Assembly: GCF_001050015.1 (NCBI RefSeq)
Contig: NZ_CVTB01000318.1
Coordinates: forward strand, 1-13,679
DNA length: 13,679 nt
Origin: Mycolicibacterium malmesburyense
GTDB taxonomy: Bacteria; Actinomycetota; Actinomycetes; Mycobacteriales; Mycobacteriaceae
Reading direction: 5' to 3'
The notes below the pieces were generated by a model. That model made no database searches, was not told the origin of the DNA, and worked only from the letters and a program-made list of their open reading frames with translations. A program made the position numbers and the translations under genes. How positions within the stretch are numbered: position 1 is the first letter of the stretch; each line of letters starts with the position of its first letter. Of this stretch, positions 7,401 through 13,679 are shown one piece after another.

Positions 7401-7451
7401 CGATTTGTGTGCATTCGGGAGCGGTGAGCGCTCCTCTTCGCACACAAATCG
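7401..7451. repeat. Imperfect palindrome/hairpin between the monooxygenase and second SDR genes
   Basis: CGATTTGTGTGC at 7401-7412 is the exact reverse complement of 7440-7451. Inside these 12-bp arms, after a 5-by-5 base mismatch loop, GGAGCG (7418-7423) pairs with CGCTCC (7429-7434) around a five-base loop GTGAG. The element begins directly after the TAG stop at 7398-7400 and ends at the first base of the ribosome-binding site GAAGG (7451-7455) of the next gene. It has no T-run after it, so it is not a standard intrinsic terminator. It may be an mRNA-processing or stability hairpin, a translation switch on the next gene, or a copy of a dispersed palindromic repeat. Confidence 0.8.
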
Positions 7452-7462
7452 AAGGTACGTCG

Positions 7463-8410
7463 ATGGGTGAGTCGCGCTTCGACGGCCGGGTAGCGGTCGT
7501 CACCGGCGGCGGCAGGGGACTGGGCCGCTCGTACGCCATGCTCCTCGCGGAACACGGCGCCAAGGTCGTCGTCAACGATCCGGGCGGGAGCCTCGCCGGC
7601 GACGATTACGATCCGGTGCACCCACCGTCCGAAACACCCGGCCCCGCCGAGGAAGTGGTGCGAGAGATCACCGCCGCGGGCGGGGAAGCCGCGGCCAGCA
7701 CCGACTCGGTGGCCACCCCCGGCGGGGGTAAGGCGATCGTCGACACCGCCCTCGAGCGCTACGGGCGCATCGACATCCTGATCCACAACGCGGGCATCGT
7801 CCGCCGCGCGCCGTTGTCCGAGATGACGTACGACGATTTCGAGGCGGTGCTCGACGTCCACCTTCGCGGTGCGTTCCACGTTGTGCGCCCGGCGTTTCCG
7901 TCGATGTGCGAGGCCGGCTACGGCCGCATCGTGCTGACGTCGTCCATCGGCGGTCTGTACGGCAACCACGAGGTCGCGAACTACGCGGTGGCCAAGGCCG
8001 GTGTGATCGGGTTGTCGAACGTCGCGGCGATGGAAGGCGCCGCGCACGGTGTCAAGAGCAATGTGATCGTGCCCGCCGCCGTGACCCGGATGGCCGAGGG
8101 CATCGACACGTCGGCGTACCCACCCATGGGACCCGAGCTGGTGGCCCCCGCGGTGGGATGGCTGGCGCACGAATCCTGTTCGATCACCGGCGAAGTGCTG
8201 GTCGCGCTGGCCGGCCGGATCGCCAGGGCCGTGGTCGCCGAGACGCCCGGGGTCTATCGTCCGTCCTGGTCGATCGACGAGGTCGGCGCACACATCGCCG
8301 AGATCCGCGACACCTCCGCACCCGTCGTGTTCCCCGTGGTGCCGGACGGTCACGGCGACCACATCAAGTACAGCTTCGCAATGGCGCAGGAGGGCGGTGT
8401 CCATGCCTAG
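7463..8410 (+). CDS. SDR, MFE-2 / 17-beta-HSD4-like 3-hydroxyacyl-CoA dehydrogenase type
   Basis: A 315-residue NAD-dependent dehydrogenase. It shows the cofactor loop TGGGRGLG (14-21), HNAG at 108-111, catalytic Ser161, Tyr174 and Lys178 (YAVAK). The VVNDPGG strand-loop at 36-42 and the long segment after it are characteristic of the hydroxyacyl-CoA dehydrogenase domain of multifunctional enzyme type 2. Proteins of this group oxidise 3-hydroxyacyl-CoA to 3-ketoacyl-CoA, so this one may serve the CoA stage of the pathway rather than the free alcohol stage. ATG 7463 is supported by GAAGG at 7451-7455, seven bases upstream. An extended frame from 7355 would overlap the monooxygenase gene and read through the hairpin, and is not credible. 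The stop overlaps the CoA-transferase start by eight bases. The SDR fold is certain; the acyl-CoA substrate is inferred. Confidence 0.92.
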   Translation: MGESRFDGRVAVVTGGGRGLGRSYAMLLAEHGAKVVVNDPGGSLAGDDYDPVHPPSETPGPAEEVVREITAAGGEAAASTDSVATPGGGKAIVDTALERYGRIDILIHNAGIVRRAPLSEMTYDDFEAVLDVHLRGAFHVVRPAFPSMCEAGYGRIVLTSSIGGLYGNHEVANYAVAKAGVIGLSNVAAMEGAAHGVKSNVIVPAAVTRMAEGIDTSAYPPMGPELVAPAVGWLAHESCSITGEVLVALAGRIARAVVAETPGVYRPSWSIDEVGAHIAEIRDTSAPVVFPVVPDGHGDHIKYSFAMAQEGGVHA

Positions 8411-9623
8411 CGGGCCGCTTGCCGGCGTGCGTGTCGTCGACCTCACCGCGATGGTGATGGGGCCGTACTGCACCCAGATCATGGCCGACATGGGTGCCGA
8501 CGTGATCAAAGTCGAACCCCCGCAGGGCGATAACACGCGTTTCATCTCGGTCGGACCGGAGTCGGGGATGAGTGGGGTCTTCGTCAACGTCAACCGCGGC
8601 AAGCGCAGCGTCGTGCTGGACCTGCAGACCGAACGCGGGAAGACCGCGATGCGCGCGCTCATCGAACGGGCTGATGTGTTCATCCATTCCATGCGAGCCA
8701 AGGCGGTCGCCAAGCTCGGCTTCGGATACGACGACGTCGCCGCCATCAATCCCGCGATCATCTACACCAACTGCTACGGCTACGGCCGCCGCGGGCCCGA
8801 CCGCGACCGGCCCGCCTACGACGACACCATCCAGGCCGAAGCCGGATTGCCCGCGGTACAACAACAATTGACCGGCGAGGCCGATTTCGTCGGAACCATC
8901 ATGGCCGACAAGGTGGCCGGGCTGACCGCCCTCTACGCGACGACGATGGCGCTGTTCCATCGCGAGCGCACGGGGCAGGGCCAGGAGGTCGAGGTCGCCA
9001 TGTTCGAGACGATGGCGTCCTTCATGCTGGTCGAACATGCCAACGGCGCCATGTTCGACCCCCCACTCGGGCCCGCCGTGTATCCGCGAACGGTGGCGCC
9101 CAACCGCAGGCCGTACCGCACCGCCGACGGCCACATCGCCGCGCTGATCTACAACGACAAGCACTGGAACGCGTTCGTCAACGCGGTGCAGCCCGCGTGG
9201 AACAACGACACGTACGCCACCCTCGAGCAACGGGCGCACAACATCGACGTCGTGTACGGGCTGCTGGCCGAGACCATGACGGAGCGCACCACCGCCGAAT
9301 GGCTGGAGCTGTTCCGGAAACTCGAGATTCCCGCCGCGCCGCTCAACACCCCCGACGCTTTGTTCGAGAACGAACACCTGAACGCTGTCGGTCTTTTCGA
9401 AACCGTCGAGACCGCCAACGGTCCGGTGCGCTTCCCGGGAGTGCCGACCTGGTTCTCCCGCACCCCCGGCAAAGTCGCCGGCCCGGCGCCGACGCTGGGC
9501 GCCGACACCGATGACGTGCTCGCCGAACTCGGCCTCATCGACTCCGCCGAGACTGCGGTCTCCGACGAAAACGGCGCGAATCTCGTCAACAACCGTAGCG
9601 TCGGCGCTTCGGAGGTGGGGTGA
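8403..9623 (+). CDS. Family III (CaiB/BaiF) CoA transferase
   Basis: A 406-residue enzyme expected to move CoA from a donor thioester to a carboxylate intermediate, without ATP. The N-terminal segment GVRVVDLTAMVMGPYCTQIMADMGADVIKVEPP (residues 8-40, quoted in part: GVRVVDLT, GADVIKVEPP) is typical of the family. Asp169 in GTIMADKVAGL is the likely nucleophile that forms the aspartyl-CoA thioester, at the same number as in formyl-CoA transferase. Length is normal for the family. ATG 8403 is preferred because AGGAGG at 8388-8393 lies nine bases before it; the GTG at 8397 is only three bases away. The 5' end overlaps the SDR by eight bases and the 3' end abuts the first dehydrogenase. It suggests a free acid intermediate, perhaps released after the Baeyer-Villiger step, is returned to CoA form. 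Racemase members of the family are a less likely alternative. Confidence 0.93.
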   Translation: MPSGPLAGVRVVDLTAMVMGPYCTQIMADMGADVIKVEPPQGDNTRFISVGPESGMSGVFVNVNRGKRSVVLDLQTERGKTAMRALIERADVFIHSMRAKAVAKLGFGYDDVAAINPAIIYTNCYGYGRRGPDRDRPAYDDTIQAEAGLPAVQQQLTGEADFVGTIMADKVAGLTALYATTMALFHRERTGQGQEVEVAMFETMASFMLVEHANGAMFDPPLGPAVYPRTVAPNRRPYRTADGHIAALIYNDKHWNAFVNAVQPAWNNDTYATLEQRAHNIDVVYGLLAETMTERTTAEWLELFRKLEIPAAPLNTPDALFENEHLNAVGLFETVETANGPVRFPGVPTWFSRTPGKVAGPAPTLGADTDDVLAELGLIDSAETAVSDENGANLVNNRSVGASEVG

Positions 9624-9625
9624 GC

Positions 9626-10777
9626 ATGGACTTCGAGATGGGGCAGAGGGCGGCCGAGCTGCGCGGCGAGCTGCGGACACTGGTCAAGGAGCATGTCCCG
9701 GAGAACTATCTGGGCGCTTTCACCGACGACCCCTCCGATCTCGAAATCGCGCAACGGTTCTGCCGCATGCTCGCCGAACGTGAACTGCTGTGCCTGGCGT
9801 GGCCGAAGGAGTTCGGCGGTGGGGGAGCGTCGGTGTGGGAGCAGACGGTGGTGCGTGAGGAGATGTGGGCGCACCACGAGCCGCGCGGCGCACAGTACAT
9901 GGGCGTCAACTGGGTCGGCCCGATCATCATGCGACACGGCACCGAAGAGCAGCAGCGCCAACATCTTCCGCCGATCGCCCGCGGCGAGGTGATCTGGTGT
10001 CAGGGCTTCTCCGAACCTGAGGCCGGATCCGACCTCGCCTCGCTGCGGACTACCGCCCGCCGCGACGACGACGGCTGGCTGGTCAGCGGCCAGAAGATCT
10101 GGACCTCGTACGCCACGATGGCGCAGTGGTGCTTCCTGCTCGCCCGGACGTCGCGCGGCGAGAAGAAGCAACAGGGCTTGACGATTTTCCTTGTGCCGAT
10201 GGATGATCCGGCGATCCAGGTTCGGCCGATTCGGTGCATGATGGGCCCGCACCACCTCAACGAGGTGTTCTTCGACGACCTGCGCGTAACCGAGGCCGAC
10301 GTGCTCGGGACGGTCGACCAGGGCTGGTCGGTCGTGCAGGATGTGATGGCCTTCGAACGGGTCGGCATCGCCCGCTACGCGCGCTGCGAACGGCTGCTCG
10401 CCGCCGCGCCCGCGGTGCTCGGCGACCGGTGGGACGACCTGCCCGCCGAACTGCGCGGCCGATGGGTCCGGATGCTCACCCACTGTCGGCGGGCGCGGTT
10501 GATGGCCTACCGCGTGGTGTCCCTGCAGAGCAGCGGCCGGATCCAACCGGGTGACGCCGCCGCCTACCGGATCGCGGTCACCAAACTGGACCAGGACAGC
10601 GCCGAGATCCTGATGGACATCGCGGCCGAGGTGTCCCACGGCGCCCCCCGCGCCGCGTGGTTCCTCGGTGAGGTCGAGGACCACTGGAAGTATTCGCAGG
10701 CATCGACCGTGTCGTCGGGCAGCATCGAGATGCAGCGGATCCTGTTGTCGCGTGCGTTGTTGGCGGCGACGAAATGA
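9626..10777 (+). CDS. Acyl-CoA dehydrogenase, FAD-binding/catalytic subunit of a likely heteromeric pair
   Basis: A 383-residue FadE-type protein that would introduce a 2,3 double bond into an acyl-CoA. It retains FSEPEAGSD (128-136) and KIWTS (157-161), which contact substrate and flavin. Glu244 in AFERVGIA sits where isovaleryl- and long-chain acyl-CoA dehydrogenases keep their catalytic base. It lacks the RxQFG motif and the C-terminal QxxGGxG loop that complete the FAD site in homotetrameric enzymes; the next gene has both. This suggests an alpha2-beta2 enzyme like the paired FadE proteins of mycobacterial sterol catabolism. The start is ATG 9626, ten bases after GGAGG (9611-9615), giving the usual MDFE-type N-terminus; GTG 9620, overlapping the previous stop as GTGA, is an alternative. 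The stop overlaps the next start as ATGA. Confidence 0.93.
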   Translation: MDFEMGQRAAELRGELRTLVKEHVPENYLGAFTDDPSDLEIAQRFCRMLAERELLCLAWPKEFGGGGASVWEQTVVREEMWAHHEPRGAQYMGVNWVGPIIMRHGTEEQQRQHLPPIARGEVIWCQGFSEPEAGSDLASLRTTARRDDDGWLVSGQKIWTSYATMAQWCFLLARTSRGEKKQQGLTIFLVPMDDPAIQVRPIRCMMGPHHLNEVFFDDLRVTEADVLGTVDQGWSVVQDVMAFERVGIARYARCERLLAAAPAVLGDRWDDLPAELRGRWVRMLTHCRRARLMAYRVVSLQSSGRIQPGDAAAYRIAVTKLDQDSAEILMDIAAEVSHGAPRAAWFLGEVEDHWKYSQASTVSSGSIEMQRILLSRALLAATK

Positions 10778-11700
10778 GCGAGATGATCCTTGACCTGTCC
10801 GACGACGCCAAAGAGTATGGCCGCGAGGCGCTTCGGGCGTTCGAGGCCGCGGGCGGCGATCAGCTGGTCCAGCAGGCCGAGGCCAAACCCGAGGTGCGCG
10901 AGTCGCTGGTCGGTCCGAGCCTCGCCGGAATCGGCGCCTGGGAACTCGATGCGCGCAACGACGCCGACGGCCTCGAGGCCGCGGCCGCGCTGTGCCGCAG
11001 CGCGGGCTACTGGGCGTTGCCCTATCCGGTCGCCGAACGGCTGGCCGCCCCCACCGACCTCGACACCGACGGCCTGATCGTGGTGGGTGGAACACGACCC
11101 GCCGGAGCGGTGGCCGGACTCGAAAACCGTTGGACGACGGTCACCCTCGACGGCACACGCGGCATCGTGACCGGGATTGGGTCCGCGGGACCGGGCTTCG
11201 TCTCCGAACTGCAGACGGCCGCCGTCGACGAACACGGTGCCGTCGACGTCGCGCTCGGGCTGGTGCTGCCGTGCTGGACCCTGCTCGGCATGCTCGACCG
11301 GGCGATCGAGCTGACGATCGCCCACGTCAGCCTGCGCAAACAGTTCGGCCAGGCGCTGTCGTCGTTTCAGGGTGTGCAGTTCCAGCTGACCGACGCCGAG
11401 GTCGAGCGCAGCGGCCTCGACATCCTCGCCAAGTACGCGCTGTGGAGCATCGCCACCGCACGGCCCGAGGCGCTCACCGATGCGCTGGCGCTGCGGATGT
11501 CGGCGCTCGAAGCCGCCGAGGTGGTGTTCCGGGTCTGCCACCAACTGCACGGTGCGGTCGGCTTCTGCGACGAGACCACCTTGTCGTGGCTGTCCCGCTA
11601 CAGCCAACCGATCCGGCGACTGCCGCTCGGGTTGTCCGCGACCCGCGACGCGCTGACCCGCGCTGCGGGATCCGCAGGCCTGACGGGGTTGTACGCATGA
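10774..11700 (+). CDS. Acyl-CoA dehydrogenase-like partner subunit (shortened)
   Basis: A 308-residue degenerate acyl-CoA dehydrogenase, shorter than the usual 380-400. The N-terminal and middle domains are compressed, and no SEPxAGSD or WxS flavin motif is present. The C-terminal domain keeps LRKQFG (187-192) and QLHGAVGF (257-264), which in family enzymes bind the FAD of the neighbouring subunit. These are exactly the elements missing from the preceding gene. The two probably form one alpha2-beta2 enzyme with half the usual number of flavins, as known for adjacent fadE pairs of Mycobacterium tuberculosis. The start codon overlaps the previous stop (ATGA), favouring coupled, equal synthesis. 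An in-frame ATG at 10783 is a possible alternative. The stop overlaps the Gfo/Idh/MocA start (ATGA). It is unlikely to be active alone. Confidence 0.88.
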   Translation: MSEMILDLSDDAKEYGREALRAFEAAGGDQLVQQAEAKPEVRESLVGPSLAGIGAWELDARNDADGLEAAAALCRSAGYWALPYPVAERLAAPTDLDTDGLIVVGGTRPAGAVAGLENRWTTVTLDGTRGIVTGIGSAGPGFVSELQTAAVDEHGAVDVALGLVLPCWTLLGMLDRAIELTIAHVSLRKQFGQALSSFQGVQFQLTDAEVERSGLDILAKYALWSIATARPEALTDALALRMSALEAAEVVFRVCHQLHGAVGFCDETTLSWLSRYSQPIRRLPLGLSATRDALTRAAGSAGLTGLYA

Positions 11701-12623
11701 GGGTCGCGGTGATCGGCACCGGGTTCGGCAAGCACGCGGCCGCACCCGCATACGCCGGGCACGGCTTCGATGTCGAGGTCGTCAGCCCACGAGACGAGGC
11801 CGCGGTGAAAGCCGCGTTGGCTTCGGACGTCGACCTGGTCTCCGTGCACTCACCGCCGTTCCTGCACCTCGAACACGTCACCGGCGCGATCGAACACGGA
11901 CGCGCGGTGTTGTGCGACAAACCGTTCGGGCGCAACGCCGACGAGGCGGCACTGATGCGCGACAGGGCCCGCGATGCGGGGGTTCTGCACTTCCTCAACT
12001 TCGAGTTCCGGTTCAACGAATCGTGGTCGCGGCTCAAGGAACTGGCCGACGACGGGGCGATCGGCACTCCCAAGCACCTCCATTGGACGTTTCACGGAAG
12101 CGGGTTGCGCGGACGCAAGTTCGGCTGGATCAACGACCGCGACCTCGGAGGCGGCTGGATCGGCGCCTACGGCTCCCATCTGATCGACTTCACGCGGTGG
12201 CTCTTCGACAGCGAGATCACCGACTGCGGTGGCGTCGCCCGCATCGACGGATCGCCCGAGGCGGCCACCGCCGAGGACGCTTACGCGGCGTGGTTCGCGA
12301 TGGCGAACGGCTGCACCGCCACCCACGACACCGGTTTCGCGGCCGCCGTCCCGTCGCCACCATCGGTCACGCTGCTCGGCAGCGACGGCACCGCCGAGCT
12401 GTCGGCCGATACGACACTGGTGGTGCGCCGGGCCGGCGTCGATCCCGAGACCATCGAGTTCGCCCCGCCCCCGCGGCGTTCACCGCCGCCCGCGCTCTCG
12501 CTGTTCTTGGGCCGCGTGGCCGACGCTTTGCGTACCGGCACGCAAATCACCCCGTCCTTCGACGACGGCCTGGCCGTCGCGCGCGCCATGGACCTCCTGC
12601 GCACCAAGGCGGTTCGCCTGTGA
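11697..12623 (+). CDS. Gfo/Idh/MocA-family NAD(P)-dependent oxidoreductase
   Basis: A 308-residue oxidoreductase. An N-terminal Rossmann domain starts with VAVIGTGFG (residues 3-11), and the family's EKP motif appears as CDKPFG (73-78) with Lys75 the likely catalytic or cofactor-contact residue. The C-terminal alpha/beta domain has GGGWIGAYGSHLIDF (151-165), with His161 and Asp164 in the usual active-site positions. Family members act on sugars, inositols, biliverdin or dihydrodiols, oxidising or reducing C-OH/C=O or C=C bonds. ATG 11697 overlaps the preceding dehydrogenase stop, and the stop overlaps the next GTG, so the gene is embedded in the operon between two acyl-CoA dehydrogenase genes. 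That setting suggests it acts on a cyclic hydroxy, diol or enone intermediate rather than a sugar. A trans-dihydrodiol-dehydrogenase-like role is conceivable beside a Rieske oxygenase; this is inference. Confidence 0.9.
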   Translation: MRVAVIGTGFGKHAAAPAYAGHGFDVEVVSPRDEAAVKAALASDVDLVSVHSPPFLHLEHVTGAIEHGRAVLCDKPFGRNADEAALMRDRARDAGVLHFLNFEFRFNESWSRLKELADDGAIGTPKHLHWTFHGSGLRGRKFGWINDRDLGGGWIGAYGSHLIDFTRWLFDSEITDCGGVARIDGSPEAATAEDAYAAWFAMANGCTATHDTGFAAAVPSPPSVTLLGSDGTAELSADTTLVVRRAGVDPETIEFAPPPRRSPPPALSLFLGRVADALRTGTQITPSFDDGLAVARAMDLLRTKAVRL

Positions 12624-13679
12624 CTCCCGCCGAATCTGAAGATATGCGTCACAATCCGCCGGAAAGTCGAGCACTAGCTCAGTTTCGGCAGCACGTGCGG
12701 CAGTGGTGCGTCGAGCACATCCCGCCGAACTGGCGCGAAACCCAGACGGGCGCGAGCGACGAGCAGTTCGTGGCCTTCCAGAAGCAATGGTTCGCCGAAC
12801 TGCACAGTGCGGGCTTCGCCGTCCCGCACTGGCCCGCCGAATGGGGTGGCGGCATGTCGGTGCCCGAACAGGTGGTGCTGTACCAGGAGTTGGCCGCACA
12901 CGACGCGCCGCGACTGGTGCTCGCCTTCGTCGGGATCCACCACGCCGCCTCGACGCTGTTAATCGCCGGGACCGACGAGCAGCGCCAACGCCACTTGCCC
13001 GCAATCCTCGACGGCGAGATCTGGGTCCAGGGCTTCTCCGAACCCGAGGCCGGATCCGACCTTGCGAGCCTGCGCACCACCGCGCGCAAGGACGGCGACT
13101 CGTACGTCGTCAACGGCCAGAAGCTCTGGGCGAGCGGCGGTAAGCACGCGGACTGGTGCCTGCTGCTGGCCCGCACCGACCCCGATGCGCCGAAGCGGAA
13201 AGGCATTTCGTACTTCCTGCTCGACATGACGACACCCGGCGTCGAGGTCCGGCCCATCCGCAACGCGATCGGCGACTCGCATTTCTGCGAGATCTTCCTC
13301 AACGACGTCTCGATCCCCGCCGCCAACCTGATCGGCGCGGAGAATGACGGCTGGCGGGTCGCCCAGGCCACCCTCGGCGCCGAGCGCGGCATGACGATGC
13401 TCGAACTCGCCGAGCGACTGGGCAACGCGGGCTTTCGCTGGCTGGCTCAGAGCGCACCGGTCGACGACCCGGTCGTCGCCGACCGGCTGGCACAGTTCGA
13501 GACCGAGCTCACCGGGCTGCGCGGGCTGTGCCGAAAGCTGGTCGAGTCCGCAGAGATTCCAGCGACCGGGAACGCCGGCCCGGCCGACGCCTCGATCGTC
13601 AAACTCTTCTACAGCGAACTGCTGCAACGCATGACCGACTTCGGCGCGGAGATCGGCGGGCTGACCGCCCACACCGAAC
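12620..13679 (+). CDS. Acyl-CoA dehydrogenase, 3'-truncated by window edge
   Basis: 353 codons of a second FAD-binding FadE-type subunit, open at the right edge. It has FSEPEAGSD (139-147), KLWAS (168-172) and Glu255 in LGAERGM at the helix position used as catalytic base by isovaleryl- and long-chain enzymes. As in the gene at 9626, no RxQFG follows this segment, so it is expected to need a partner subunit, perhaps the next gene outside the window or the one at 10774. It shares with the 9626 protein an identical 20-residue run beginning QGFSEPE. GTG 12620 is preferred, overlapping the previous stop as GTGA with AAGGCGG at 12605-12611 eight bases upstream; ATG 12644 is an alternative without a good ribosome-binding site. 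It would catalyse a further 2,3-dehydrogenation in side-chain or ring degradation. Confidence 0.92.
   Translation, partial: MTPAESEDMRHNPPESRALAQFRQHVRQWCVEHIPPNWRETQTGASDEQFVAFQKQWFAELHSAGFAVPHWPAEWGGGMSVPEQVVLYQELAAHDAPRLVLAFVGIHHAASTLLIAGTDEQRQRHLPAILDGEIWVQGFSEPEAGSDLASLRTTARKDGDSYVVNGQKLWASGGKHADWCLLLARTDPDAPKRKGISYFLLDMTTPGVEVRPIRNAIGDSHFCEIFLNDVSIPAANLIGAENDGWRVAQATLGAERGMTMLELAERLGNAGFRWLAQSAPVDDPVVADRLAQFETELTGLRGLCRKLVESAEIPATGNAGPADASIVKLFYSELLQRMTDFGAEIGGLTAHTE

Noticed and set aside
5394..7445. 683-codon minus-strand frame antisense to the Baeyer-Villiger gene
   Set aside because: No domain features; explained by codon bias of the gene on the other strand. The same holds for long frames at 8364-9680 and 9149-11095.
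7355..7462. N-terminal extension of the second SDR into the monooxygenase gene
   Set aside because: It would read through the hairpin and overlap the upstream gene; ATG 7463 has a well-spaced GAAGG and starts exactly at the SDR homology.
7401..7462. Standard Rho-independent terminator
   Set aside because: The stem is interrupted by a large internal loop and no T-run follows, and the next gene's ribosome-binding site adjoins the stem.
1..13679. CRISPR array, tRNA/rRNA, transposase or integrase
   Set aside because: No regularly spaced direct repeats, RNA gene signatures, terminal inverted repeats flanking a transposase, or recombinase motifs were seen.

Overview
The window is strongly GC-rich. 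It has tight ATGA/GTGA gene overlaps, GTG as well as ATG starts, and gene families (paired fadE-like genes, CaiB/BaiF CoA transferase, SDRs, Rieske oxygenase, Baeyer-Villiger-type monooxygenase) typical of a mycolic-acid actinobacterium. Mycobacterium/Mycolicibacterium is the most likely source, with Rhodococcus or a relative as the alternative. This is an inference from style and gene content; there is no rRNA or other taxonomic marker. No tRNA, rRNA, CRISPR, transposase or phage gene was seen.

Layout. Two divergent transcription units share a 139-bp control region (3176-3314). Leftward (minus strand): a 535-residue 12-repeat beta-propeller protein (3175-1568), a GntR/HutC-type regulator (1571-834, overlapping the propeller stop by ATGA) and an AMP-forming acyl-CoA synthetase that runs off the left edge (824-1). 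Rightward (plus strand): SDR (3315-4160), Rieske oxygenase alpha subunit (4170-5552), Baeyer-Villiger/flavin monooxygenase (5556-7400), a long imperfect hairpin (7401-7451), a second SDR of MFE-2 type (7463-8410), a family III CoA transferase (8403-9623), two complementary acyl-CoA dehydrogenase subunits (9626-10777 and 10774-11700), a Gfo/Idh/MocA oxidoreductase (11697-12623) and a third acyl-CoA dehydrogenase cut by the right edge (12620-13679). The longest stretch without a gene is the 139-bp control region.

Working model (inference). This looks like a catabolic cluster for a polycyclic, alicyclic, terpenoid or aryl-ketone compound. The Rieske oxygenase and an SDR would hydroxylate and oxidise the skeleton to a ketone. 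The Baeyer-Villiger enzyme would insert oxygen to give an ester or lactone. The acyl-CoA synthetase and CoA transferase would load CoA. The acyl-CoA dehydrogenases, the MFE-2-type SDR and the Gfo/Idh/MocA protein would carry out beta-oxidation-like steps. No ferredoxin, ferredoxin reductase, classical ester/lactone hydrolase, hydratase or thiolase lies in the window. The beta-propeller protein is the only candidate for a lactone-opening or ligand-binding role.

Regulation. The GntR protein probably controls both units. The control region carries a perfect 12-bp palindrome with the GT-N4-AC core expected for HutC-type regulators, and a second imperfect copy 96 bp away, one beside each divergent start. 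A separate 33-bp dyad overlaps the likely rightward promoter and may be the site of a second regulator.
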